From: Planctomycetaceae bacterium
Lineage (GTDB): Bacteria > Planctomycetota > Planctomycetia > Planctomycetales > Planctomycetaceae
Direction: 5' to 3'
Assembly (NCBI GenBank): GCA_002722955.1
Contig: PBMZ01000178.1
Location: 44,943-108,942, forward strand
Length of the DNA stretch: 64,000 nt
The position numbers were made by a program, and so were the translations under genes. Below are positions 17,199 through 26,056 of this stretch, piece after piece; position 1 is the stretch's first letter, and the number at the start of each line of letters is the position of its first letter. The notes below the pieces were generated by a model. The model did no database searches. It was not told the origin of the DNA and was given only the letters and a program-made list of their open reading frames with translations.

Positions 17199-18751
17199 TT
17201 TGATTTGCCGATACAAATCAATTCCTTGAGCGTTCGGGCGTAGATGCGGCCATCGGAATAACTCAAGCTAGAAAGCGTCCACGTTTTGGTGGCAGGGCCA
17301 AGGTCGCTGATCGAAACCAGCACCTCATCGTCGAGGAACTCGGAATCAGCCCGTAACACGTAAACCATGCCGATCATCGTGGGCATGTAAATGTGATTGC
17401 CGATGACAGTGGGGCTGGCTGCAGAGACGTGTCCCCAACCATTGCCGGCGTTGCGGCGATCTTTTGAGGCGACAAAGCCGTCCGCATTTTTCATGTCGTT
17501 GGCGAGAGCCTTGTCCCACAGAGTTTCGTCAGCTTTCGCAGGTGACCGCACGACTTGAACGGGCACTTGTAGGTACTCGACATATCCATTCAATGTGTCG
17601 ACGCGGCCAATCATGAAGCTTTCACTGGCGCGAAAGTAATGATACCGACCTGCCAGTGCGTTCGAGTTCTTGGTGATCGGTCGCCGAAACTTCGGCAACC
17701 GCGTCTTCATTTCTCTCACGTAGCTGTTGGCGTCCCACTTCGTAATCGAAACGTCGTCAACAATGGAAACTCGGCGGACGATTTTTCCTTTAGCGGCGTC
17801 GATCGTGAGATGCTCTTTGCCCGCAAAAGCATACGCATATTTCCCGTCCCAACACGCGTTTTGTGCCGATGGGTACTTAGAGATCGCTAAATCCCAAATC
17901 GTTGTTCCATCGAATGCGTTCACGAGTGACAAACCGTAGGGTTCTTCCGGTGGTTGATGTCCACCGCCACGTCCGGTCAGGATTGCTCTTCTTCCGTCTG
18001 GCAACGTGCCGATCAACGAAGTCTGGTGAATCGACGTTCCCGCCTTCGCGATCCAGTCGCGTGTTCCGGTCTGAAGATTGAAGGCTTGCAAGAAAGTCCA
18101 GTACTTGTGGCCTCGGCCGAGCGGTTTGGCACCAGGCTTCGTGGTATGAATCTGATCGAGATCACGAAACGGGTATTGAACAGTCACAACATGACCACCA
18201 TGTAGGATCGGTTCGTGCAATCGAGCATGATGGCGGCCGAAAGGAACCCAGTCATAGGCCCACTGCTGATTACCTTCGTAATCGAAGCAGCGAATCGAAC
18301 CACCAACGTTGATGAAGCAAACACGGTTTCCATCGGCAACGGGTGAAGCCGCGGTGTTGTCACTGAACAGGCTGGAGAGGTCTGTGTTCCGAACTCCGGG
18401 AAGCGTGCGGCGCCAAAGTTCCTTGCCGGTCTTGGCATCAAAACAAAGCCCAACGATGTTGGCACCCAATTCCGAGTCACGATCGATGGACTCATGACTT
18501 GTCACGAAAACGCGACCGTTGGAAATGATGGCCGTGCCCTGCCCGGTACTTGGCAGCTTAGATCGCCAGAGAACATTTTCGTTCTTGCTGACGCTGAAGG
18601 AAGCGGGAGCCTTGCCGTCGGCGTTGAAATTGCCGAGAGGTCCTGCTGCTTGTGCCCAATCTTCAGCTTGAGTTGTGTGCGCCTCTATCAACAACAAGAC
18701 AAGGCCAGCGTAAGCGAATCGCTGGAGCCAGTTCTTAAAATACTTCATCAA
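17195..18751 (-). CDS. Secreted PQQ-type beta-propeller protein
   Basis: The 518-residue product has a signal peptide (hydrophobic residues 12-24, cleavage near TQA-ED) then 'WAQAAGPLGNFNADG' and propeller blades with 'FDAKTGKELWRR', 'FDYEGNQQW' and 'FNLQTGTRDW'. It is larger than the other propellers here because of extra segments between blades. Its start overlaps the DUF1501 stop by 17 bp, so the two are translationally coupled and probably act on the same exported process. It is the last gene of the minus-strand cluster that begins at 25839. Confidence 0.87.
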   Translation of the reverse strand: MMKYFKNWLQRFAYAGLVLLLIEAHTTQAEDWAQAAGPLGNFNADGKAPASFSVSKNENVLWRSKLPSTGQGTAIISNGRVFVTSHESIDRDSELGANIVGLCFDAKTGKELWRRTLPGVRNTDLSSLFSDNTAASPVADGNRVCFINVGGSIRCFDYEGNQQWAYDWVPFGRHHARLHEPILHGGHVVTVQYPFRDLDQIHTTKPGAKPLGRGHKYWTFLQAFNLQTGTRDWIAKAGTSIHQTSLIGTLPDGRRAILTGRGGGHQPPEEPYGLSLVNAFDGTTIWDLAISKYPSAQNACWDGKYAYAFAGKEHLTIDAAKGKIVRRVSIVDDVSITKWDANSYVREMKTRLPKFRRPITKNSNALAGRYHYFRASESFMIGRVDTLNGYVEYLQVPVQVVRSPAKADETLWDKALANDMKNADGFVASKDRRNAGNGWGHVSAASPTVIGNHIYMPTMIGMVYVLRADSEFLDDEVLVSISDLGPATKTWTLSSLSYSDGRIYARTLKELICIGKSK

Positions 18752-20024
18752 TCACGTGTCCATTCGGAACGATCGCCACGGGACGACCGGTACTGGTGTA
18801 GTATTCTTTGTGATGATCGATGCCAACCGCCTTCAAGATCGTGGCGCCAATGTCATCCAGACTGATGTCGGTGTCGTCGGTTGGATTCTGCCCGTTGCGA
18901 TCTGTCGCGCCGACGATTTGTCCTGGCTTGATACCGCCACCCGCCAGCACGCTCCAGTTGACTCGCGGATAGTGGTCGCGTCCGACGTTTTGGTTCACTT
19001 TCGGGGTGCGACCGAACTCGCCCATACAAACGACCAACGTGCGTTCCAGCAAGCCCTTGGCCTCAAGCCCGGCGATAGCACTGGTCAATGCCGAGTCCAT
19101 TTGCGGCACCAGACGTCGATGGCCTTTGAAGTTGTCAAGATGCGTATCCCAGCCCGCGTGACTGACCGTTACGAACGGGATCCCAAACGAGATCAAACGT
19201 GTTGCCAACAGGACTCCTTGCCCAAATTCTGAATCGTCGTAGAGTTTTTGAAACTCTTCGGCTTCTTTGCTGACATCAAAGGCCGCTCGCGTTTTCGGCG
19301 AGAGCAACATCGAATCGGCTTGCGATCCGAACGAATCGAGTGCCTTCAACAATTGGTTGTCTTTCGACTTCGATTGGAACCGTGTATTGATGTCGCGGAG
19401 CAATTGGTTCCGACGCTTCACATGGTCAACCGTCAAACCCTCTGGCAACGTGATTCCACGCACGACGAAAGGTTGGCCTTTCTTCGGGCTCGCGTTGGTG
19501 TTGAACGGAGCGTACGCATCACCCATGTAACCACCGTGCCACTCGGTGCGTGGGATCGCAACAAATGGAGGCAAGGCTGGATCGGTGGGGTTTTCACGAC
19601 TGACGACAGAGCCCACCGAGGGAAACTCGAGCGCCGGTGAAGGTCGATTTGCACTGCCTAGATACTGTTGTGCTTGTGGATGATCGCCGGTGGAATGACT
19701 GATGCCGCGAACCAACGAACACTTGTCGGCGATCTTCGCAAATTTGGGAAGATACTCGGACACAAAAAGACCGGGCAGGTTGGATTGGATCGATTTGAAC
19801 TCGCCCTTAATCTTTGCGTCGGCTTCGGGCTTCATGTCGAGCGTTTCGTAATGAGATGGACCGCCCATCAGATTGAGAAACAGCACGGCGTCCGCAGATC
19901 GCTTCTTGCTTTGATCGGCCAGCAATCGGGAAGCACCCAATGGCAAATTCGCCCCCAAGACCGACAACAAACCCGCTTGCACAAAACCGCGACGGCTGAG
20001 TTTATGTGGCTTCATGAGTTTCAC
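18735..20024 (-). CDS. DUF1501 family Tat-exported protein
   Basis: The 429-residue protein has a Tat-type leader ('KLSRRGFVQAGLLSVLGANLPLG', twin Arg at residues 10-11). The DUF1501 core has 'VLFLNLMGGPSHYETLDMKPEA', 'SLVRGISHSTGDHPQAQQY', 'GWDTHLDNF' and 'VVCMGEFGRTPKVNQNVGRDHYPR'. DUF1501 belongs to the alkaline-phosphatase/sulfatase-like superfamily, and those Asp/His/Glu motifs are the likely metal site; the natural substrate is unknown. DUF1501 genes usually pair with DUF1549/1553 cytochromes, and one starts the same cluster at 25839. Confidence 0.9.
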   Translation of the reverse strand: MKLMKPHKLSRRGFVQAGLLSVLGANLPLGASRLLADQSKKRSADAVLFLNLMGGPSHYETLDMKPEADAKIKGEFKSIQSNLPGLFVSEYLPKFAKIADKCSLVRGISHSTGDHPQAQQYLGSANRPSPALEFPSVGSVVSRENPTDPALPPFVAIPRTEWHGGYMGDAYAPFNTNASPKKGQPFVVRGITLPEGLTVDHVKRRNQLLRDINTRFQSKSKDNQLLKALDSFGSQADSMLLSPKTRAAFDVSKEAEEFQKLYDDSEFGQGVLLATRLISFGIPFVTVSHAGWDTHLDNFKGHRRLVPQMDSALTSAIAGLEAKGLLERTLVVCMGEFGRTPKVNQNVGRDHYPRVNWSVLAGGGIKPGQIVGATDRNGQNPTDDTDISLDDIGATILKAVGIDHHKEYYTSTGRPVAIVPNGHVIDEVF

Positions 20025-20060
20025 CTTCGTTTGTGGACATCAATCAATTGAGGGTCTAAG

Positions 20061-20822
20061 TCAAGCGTCGGGGTCGATTCCCAACTCTCGCATTTTTGCA
20101 GCCAACCGATTTGCTCGTTCGGCCTCTTCGTCGGCACGTTGTTTTTCTTGGTCGGCGCGCTCTTGTTCGGCGTCGGCGCGCTGTTGTTCAATTCCCTTAC
20201 CTTCGGCGCCTGTGGCGATAATCTGCCCGCGAGCATCGCGCCAGCGGAGCCATTCGTCCTCGTGCCCCTCGTAGCTTCCTTGCCAAAGTTGCAAGCCAAG
20301 CTCGATCCCGGAAAACCATAGTGGCTCGTCCATGCGACGATACTTCGAGCCATCCAATTGATAGGCCCGTATCTGCTCATTGCTAAGCAATTGTTGCGGA
20401 TCAAAAATCACGTAGTACGGGACGTGGATATTCTCGAAAGCGGCTAGTTTGACGGTGTCTTCGCCACCCTCTTTGTTGGAAACGATTTCGATGATGACAT
20501 CTGGGACCTTACCGTATTCCCAAGCAAAGTAGGAACGGTTTTTCTTAGGCCAGAGATCTTTGGGGCAGTCGACACCTAAGCTGAACAGCACATCGGGAAC
20601 GAATGGTGGCTTCGAAATCACGTAGAACAAACCCACGTTGGACATCGCCATAAACGGGCCGCCGCCTTCTGGCTGCCAAGACGCATAAAGAGGTTCGGTT
20701 AACAACCGCATGGCCTTTTCTGAATACAGATTGTCCATGGGCGCATCGTCCTCGGTGACCAAGTTTTCCACATTGGGTATTGGAATCTCGATCTCTGGAA
20801 ATGTCGTTGGTTCTGTAGCCAT
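20061..20822 (-). CDS. Uma2-family (DUF820) protein with coiled-coil tail
   Basis: The product is 253 residues from ATG 20822; ATG 20849 would add nine residues. The Uma2 core is recognisable by 'PFVPDVLFSLGVD', 'WEYGKVPDVIIEIVSNKEGGED' and 'KLAAFENIHVPYYVIFDP', which place the Asp, Glu and Lys of a PD-(D/E)xK-like nuclease fold. The last 60 residues are a Glu/Arg/Ala/Gln-rich coiled coil. Uma2 proteins are much expanded in planctomycetes and cyanobacteria and their DNA target or role is unknown. It sits between the propeller gene at 22461 and the DUF1501 gene at 20024, on the same strand, as if inserted in an older operon. Confidence 0.88.
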   Translation of the reverse strand: MATEPTTFPEIEIPIPNVENLVTEDDAPMDNLYSEKAMRLLTEPLYASWQPEGGGPFMAMSNVGLFYVISKPPFVPDVLFSLGVDCPKDLWPKKNRSYFAWEYGKVPDVIIEIVSNKEGGEDTVKLAAFENIHVPYYVIFDPQQLLSNEQIRAYQLDGSKYRRMDEPLWFSGIELGLQLWQGSYEGHEDEWLRWRDARGQIIATGAEGKGIEQQRADAEQERADQEKQRADEEAERANRLAAKMRELGIDPDA

Positions 20823-20952
20823 GTCCCGTCTTTGTCCACTGGTCATCAACTGTGAATCTGCGCCTGTTGAGAATTCACTTCTTAATCTACCCTATCAGCA
20901 AATCATTTTGGAATCGATACGAGAATTAATGCCTCGCTCGATTAGCAAATGA

Positions 20953-22461
20953 CTACCTTGCCAGTTTTCGTCGAAGATCGGCGAGGTCCAGTTTGTACAT
21001 GATTTGATTGTACTCATATCTTGGTGTTTTATCGGGGTTTCCGGAAAACATGCTGGTATACGTCCCCTCGAAAAAGATGACACGGCCGCCTTGCTGATCG
21101 AAGACGTCGTGTTGTTTTGGATTGTAGAAGCTGTATCGATCGTGAGTTACGATCTTGCGAGCGTTGCGCCAGGGCCCCGTCATCTCATCGGCTTCTGCAA
21201 ACCATACCTCGCCAAGTAGCGACGTACCGAATGACTGCACACCAATCATAATCCAACGTTTGAGATAACTATTCCAGCGCACCGTTCCTCGGTGAATTAA
21301 GACGTTCTTGCCGTCATCGTTGGTGAGTTGGAACAGGGCTTCTTCTGGCTTGATGTGGCCTTCCTTGATCAACCGTGTTTGAAGTTTCGGTGTGTAGGGA
21401 ATTGTGTCGGTTTTCCATTCGAAGACTAATCGTTGATCGCGACGCTCGACTTTGACTGAGTCGTTACGGCTGCCCTGCTTCAAGCATGTGTAGGCTTCAT
21501 ACTTGGACAAGTCCTGCAAGTCGCCGACGTTCGCTTTAACTCGGATTAGCGGGAAGGGGTCTCCGAAGTAGACGTAGGTCTGACCTTCGTCGTTCCGCAG
21601 AAGCGGATGACCTGTTGGGAACAAAGGCGCTTTCATGTCGAATTGAATGACTCGATCGAACTGCTTCTTCTCGTCATTGAATTCGGCGAGTCCCTTTTCG
21701 TATATGGTCAAAGGCGGTTTGACTTTGACGTACGTCGCAAACAAGCGTTCGCCGTCTGGATCTTTGATCGTGACAAGTCCGTTGATCCATGTCGGACCTT
21801 TACCGGGCAACTTGGCGGTTGGCTTGGCGAAGCCTCGTTCGTCGACGAAATAGCTTAAGTTCACTCCGACACTGGGATCGAGACCACCGTCGCTTTGCAA
21901 TGATGAGATTGCACCGGGCACATGAAAGTTCCCCAGTGGATACGATGGCCGATTGGTGTCGCCCCAAAACCAATACAGCTTGCCCTTGTAGACAGCGTTG
22001 ACGACGCTATCCGAACCGAAGACCTGTCCGTTCAGCACTGGTTGGCGAATCGGTGTGGGCTTGCCCAAAAGTAAGCTGTCTCGATAAATGCCCGCGCCAG
22101 TGATTCGATACAGCCGTTGAGCGATGTTCAATCGTTCGATCTTCAGCGTCGCGCGGCCACCGGCTGTCACCTTAAGCCGAGTCCCACGGTAACCAAAACC
22201 GTCCTTCGGGTATTGATAACCGTGACTCTTGACATGAAAGAACACCGAGCGGTCCATCAAACCGGGCTCGTTAAACGCAACAAAGCCTGCTGAGTCCGTG
22301 TAGTAGCGAACGTTGTTGACGGTCTTTAACTCGACCAACGGAACGCCACGGCCTGTGTCCTTGTCGACGACCTGAATGGCAAAGTGGTCACCTGCAATCG
22401 ACACGCTGATGAAGCCAAAGACGGTCATCAACGGGCCAGCGAAATGCAGCAAACCGCGCAT
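20953..22461 (-). CDS. Secreted carboxypeptidase-regulatory-like / five-bladed propeller protein
   Basis: The 502-residue protein has a signal peptide (cleavage near SIA-GD). A small beta-sandwich follows at residues 25-115 ('VVDKDTGRGVPLVELKTVN', 'FHVKSHGYQYP') of the carboxypeptidase-regulatory-like kind. The long remainder has motifs seen in DUF4185-like and glycosyl-hydrolase-type propellers: 'NAVYKGKLYWFWGDTNRPSYPLG', 'GLVTIKDPDGERLFATYVKV', 'HRGTVRWNSYLKRWIMIGVQ' and 'EVWFAEADEMTGPWRNA'. This points to an extracellular carbohydrate-active role, with enzyme or binding activity unresolved. It begins 30 bases after the DUF1549 gene and is probably co-transcribed with it. Confidence 0.72.
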   Translation of the reverse strand: MRGLLHFAGPLMTVFGFISVSIAGDHFAIQVVDKDTGRGVPLVELKTVNNVRYYTDSAGFVAFNEPGLMDRSVFFHVKSHGYQYPKDGFGYRGTRLKVTAGGRATLKIERLNIAQRLYRITGAGIYRDSLLLGKPTPIRQPVLNGQVFGSDSVVNAVYKGKLYWFWGDTNRPSYPLGNFHVPGAISSLQSDGGLDPSVGVNLSYFVDERGFAKPTAKLPGKGPTWINGLVTIKDPDGERLFATYVKVKPPLTIYEKGLAEFNDEKKQFDRVIQFDMKAPLFPTGHPLLRNDEGQTYVYFGDPFPLIRVKANVGDLQDLSKYEAYTCLKQGSRNDSVKVERRDQRLVFEWKTDTIPYTPKLQTRLIKEGHIKPEEALFQLTNDDGKNVLIHRGTVRWNSYLKRWIMIGVQSFGTSLLGEVWFAEADEMTGPWRNARKIVTHDRYSFYNPKQHDVFDQQGGRVIFFEGTYTSMFSGNPDKTPRYEYNQIMYKLDLADLRRKLAR

Positions 22462-22491
22462 GACGATCCTCTCGTTCGCTGAGCGACGACA

Positions 22492-25400
22492 TCAATGATT
22501 CGTCAAGAACTCTTGAGTGTTTAGCAGCGCCCACATCACGTCACGCAGGCCTTCGGCAAGGTTCTCGGATTCCTTCAGATATCCCACCGTGCGTTCGACT
22601 TCTGCATCCGTGGGCATCCGGCTGAGGGATCGTAGCCACGCCTCTTCGACAAGATATTCGGCGGTCACTTCTGCGGGGATCGGATCGCGGGCCCCTCGTT
22701 GAGCCTTGATGGTTTGCTCCGGTTTGTCTCGCATCGCCAGCGGGGCCTTCAAATGATTGGCCACTTGAGCCACCCAGCCATTCGAACGTTCGACCCACTC
22801 GAGCAATTCGGCGTCGTTGCGTGTGTAGAGTGATTGCAGCAGCGTCGGTTGAACGCGACGTTCGCAATCGCAGTTGGTGGATCGTGTCGGCTTGCCGAAC
22901 ACCATCAGCGCGTATTCGTTGGCTCGCGGTGTCAAGGTTCCCGGGTGCTTCGCGATGCGCCGGTCTTGCATGTAGCTCAGACCGTTGCGATTCGCGCCGT
23001 CGTTGTTCGTCGCTTGCAACATCCCGTCAACGATGATTTCAGCTTGCAGACGACGAAGCCGAGCATGACTAAAGTGACGCGTGTCATTGGCGTTGGTCTT
23101 GTTGGTTTCTGAACTGAGCTGATACGTGCGGCTGCTGGCAATGGCCTTATGCAGCCACTTCATGTCATAACCATTTTCAACGAATGCGCTAGCAAGCCAA
23201 TCCAAAAGCGGCGCGTTCGTCGGCGGGTTGCCCATGTTGAAGTCGTCGGGCGGGTCAACAATGCCGGACCCAAAATACCTTGCCCAAATTCGATTCACGA
23301 ATGAACGAGCAAAATATGGATTGTCCTTGCGCAGTAACCACTCGACCAGCGGTTCGCGTGGATCGGGATACTTGCCCAGATCGAAAACTTTCCCGCCGGG
23401 CAACCGAGCCGGCGTTTCGTTCTCACCATTCGGGTTGATCACGACTTCGACATATGGAATGGGCAAGCCTTCGGCGTAGACGCGCATGTACATTTGCCGT
23501 CGGAGAGCCGCAGTGTCGAGCTTTTTCGGAACGCCCAAACGTTCTCGCAGCATTCGGTAAGGCAGCGCGGCATCCGAGTTTTGCCCGGTCCGCATTCGCG
23601 TAAAGAAATTGCTGAATTGGTCAAAGTCTTGTTTCGACCATTGATCGAATGGGTGCTTGTGACACTGGGCACACTGCAACCGAACGCCCATGAAGACGTA
23701 TCCGATCGAAAGGGCTCGGTCGATCGGCTGTTGCCTCATGCCGTGGAACCAATAGTAGTGCATTGGAAAATCGAACGTTTTGGCGTCCAGCGGATCTTTG
23801 CGGGCCAAGTACTTGCTTTGCACGGCCGCGTACTCGTCATAGGACTGATTCGGCTGTCGACTTCGCGCGAGCAAAATTGCGGCGGTCGTCTTATCCCAAC
23901 CATCGTTATCCTTGACTCGCTGTTTCAGCCAAGCTTGCCATTGAGCGGAGCCGGCCCAATTGATGTCCGTGCCACCCAGCACAGACGTGTTGCTACCGGT
24001 CAAGTCGGCCAGCCACAGTCCCCACCATGTGGCATACGCTTCGCTTTCCAGCAACCGGTCGATGACAGCTTCCCGCTTACTGGGGGATTTATCTTCGAGA
24101 AACGCTTTAATCTCTCTCGGCGCAGGTAACGTGCCCGCCATGTCCAAGTACACGCGCCGCAAGTAGTCGGTATCCGAGCAAAGTTCAGACGGCACGATTC
24201 CCAACTTCGATAGTTTGTCGACGACCAACTCATCGATCTTGGTCGGTGTTGGCACGGTTGGGAAATTGCCGCCGGTCTTATCGCTGACGGGTATCATCAC
24301 GGGGGCGGCGAAGACGCCTTTGTCGTACATGGCTAAGACGTGCGTATCGCCGGCTGACTTACATGTGACAAGTCCGCCGCGTTCGACCGTGGCGACTTGA
24401 TCGTCTTTGACCTCGAATCGCGCCAGCTTCGTGACGTCTTCGCGAGTTCCATCTTGCCACGTGGCGATCACCTTTAATTGCACGGTATCGTCAGTTTTCG
24501 CGAACACAAGTTCCGCAGGCGAAACCTCGAAGCGAACCAGCTTGTCCAACTCAGGCTTACCCTTGGCTCCATTGGCGATCCACTTTTCGAGGGCTTTATG
24601 TTCCCAGCCGTTTTCTTCGAAGCGTTGGTCGCCGCCGTGGTCTTCTTGACCGGACGGCTTTCGAATGATGAGGCTCTTTTGCGGGTCTTTCAGATTGATG
24701 CGACTTTCACCGTCTTCCATCATTTCTTTCAGGTCGGCTTCGAAGTCGTAGCCAAACATCGACAACGAGAATCCGCCTTGGCCTTGGAATGAACCGTGGC
24801 AAGCACGCCCATTGCAACCCAGTGTTCCCAGCAATGGCACGATATGCCGCTGAAAGTCGGGAGCCTTGTCGAGTGCTACTTGCACGTCTTCGATCTTCGC
24901 ACCAGCATCAACTCCGTCCGCCTTACCAATCTGCAGCGTCGGTGACCGGGGTGCTCCGCGAAGTTTCTTGCCCGACATGAAGCGCTGGAAAGGCGTTTGA
25001 TCGTCACCGAAAACGCGCGACAGCGCGAAACGGAGCTCGTTGTTGTCGCTGCTCAAGCCTGCCAGATCGTCTTGGACAAGGCTGGTCGAATACAAATTGA
25101 CTTGTTTGAGTGCCGGGAACTTCTTGAATTGCTGTAAGTGCTTCTTGTCGATCGGCGTACCGGCCAAACTGACGAACTCCAGCTCTTTCAAAGCCGCGAG
25201 TTTCTCAAGCCCCCGCCCCGTCACCTGCGTGCGGTCCAAGTACAGTCCCATCAGCTTCGGTAGTTTGGCCAAAAGTTCGAGTACCTCGTCATCGACATTT
25301 GTGCCGGAAAGATTGAGCACCTCAAGCGCTTTCAGCCCCGCGAGATGCTCGATGCCCGTGTTCGAGATTTCGTTATTTTCCAACCACAGAATTCGGAGGG

Positions 25401-25839
25401 CCGACAATCCCTTGAGTTTCTCAAGCCCCGCCGATGTGACTTTCGTGCGATCCAAATACAACAACTCCAACTTTTCCCGGCTTCCCTGAAGCAGGTCGAG
25501 TCCCGAGTCAGTCAGTTGTGTGTGCGTCAGTACGAGCGAATCGAGATTGGTTAATCCCGTAATGTTTGCGAGCCCCTTGTCCGTAACCGCAGACGTCACA
25601 ACGGCCAGATAATCGAGTTGCTCGAACACGGTGATGTGCTGTAGATGCTCGTCGGTGACGATGGGCTTGCTGAAGCGAACGAACCGGACGGTGCCGTTGC
25701 GGTTCTTTTGAATGTTCGAAGCCTTGCCCCGTAGCGTTTTGACCGCTTCTTCTTGCGCGGGTGGAGTCTCACCGTCTTGAGCAAAGGCAAGCGGCCCGGA
25801 GGCAACCAACAGCGACAAAATCAACGACATTCTGAGCAT
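22492..25839 (-). CDS. LRR / cytochrome-like / Big2 / DUF1549-DUF1553 protein
   Basis: The 1115-residue exported protein opens with a signal peptide (cleavage near AFA-QD). Residues 60-265 form a leucine-rich repeat ladder ('GLTNLDSLVLTHTQLTDSGL' type, about eight repeats). A cytochrome-like segment has 'GCNGRACHG' (C-x4-C-H, a spacing usual in this planctomycete family). A Big2-like Ig domain ('KLVRFEVSPAELVFAKTDDTVQLKV') is next, then DUF1549 ('DTDYLRRVYLDMAGTLPAPREI') with 'CAQCHKHPFDQW', and DUF1553 ('PLVEWLLRKDNPYFARSFVNRIW'). It heads the cluster running to 17195. The LRR fusion suggests a built-in protein- or polymer-recognition module. Confidence 0.9.
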   Translation of the reverse strand: MLRMSLILSLLVASGPLAFAQDGETPPAQEEAVKTLRGKASNIQKNRNGTVRFVRFSKPIVTDEHLQHITVFEQLDYLAVVTSAVTDKGLANITGLTNLDSLVLTHTQLTDSGLDLLQGSREKLELLYLDRTKVTSAGLEKLKGLSALRILWLENNEISNTGIEHLAGLKALEVLNLSGTNVDDEVLELLAKLPKLMGLYLDRTQVTGRGLEKLAALKELEFVSLAGTPIDKKHLQQFKKFPALKQVNLYSTSLVQDDLAGLSSDNNELRFALSRVFGDDQTPFQRFMSGKKLRGAPRSPTLQIGKADGVDAGAKIEDVQVALDKAPDFQRHIVPLLGTLGCNGRACHGSFQGQGGFSLSMFGYDFEADLKEMMEDGESRINLKDPQKSLIIRKPSGQEDHGGDQRFEENGWEHKALEKWIANGAKGKPELDKLVRFEVSPAELVFAKTDDTVQLKVIATWQDGTREDVTKLARFEVKDDQVATVERGGLVTCKSAGDTHVLAMYDKGVFAAPVMIPVSDKTGGNFPTVPTPTKIDELVVDKLSKLGIVPSELCSDTDYLRRVYLDMAGTLPAPREIKAFLEDKSPSKREAVIDRLLESEAYATWWGLWLADLTGSNTSVLGGTDINWAGSAQWQAWLKQRVKDNDGWDKTTAAILLARSRQPNQSYDEYAAVQSKYLARKDPLDAKTFDFPMHYYWFHGMRQQPIDRALSIGYVFMGVRLQCAQCHKHPFDQWSKQDFDQFSNFFTRMRTGQNSDAALPYRMLRERLGVPKKLDTAALRRQMYMRVYAEGLPIPYVEVVINPNGENETPARLPGGKVFDLGKYPDPREPLVEWLLRKDNPYFARSFVNRIWARYFGSGIVDPPDDFNMGNPPTNAPLLDWLASAFVENGYDMKWLHKAIASSRTYQLSSETNKTNANDTRHFSHARLRRLQAEIIVDGMLQATNNDGANRNGLSYMQDRRIAKHPGTLTPRANEYALMVFGKPTRSTNCDCERRVQPTLLQSLYTRNDAELLEWVERSNGWVAQVANHLKAPLAMRDKPEQTIKAQRGARDPIPAEVTAEYLVEEAWLRSLSRMPTDAEVERTVGYLKESENLAEGLRDVMWALLNTQEFLTNH

Positions 25840-25918
25840 TTGCAGTCTCCTGAATGGAATGCTCGATTATAACCAAAGAACGCAGGCAAGCGGAACGCAG
25901 ACCAATCATCGAATGCGG

Positions 25919-25936
25919 TCACGCGTCGGGTTACGA
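25919..25936. repeat. Half-site of the AACCCGACGCG repeat family
   Basis: TCACGCGTCGGGTTACGA matches the outer arm of the large inverted repeat at 36535-36632 (right side 36619 onward) but no second arm is present nearby. The rest of the 25840-26056 gap shows nothing I can name. Confidence 0.55.
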
Positions 25937-26056
25937 TCAGAACAACCTTGCCCGCAGATGCCTTCTTCGGTTACGTTCAACGGTTAGATTCCGTCCGTCT
26001 TGGTCAGCTTGACATTTCATCCAGCCGGAAGGCTTCCTCTGTCAAGGAATTGTGAG

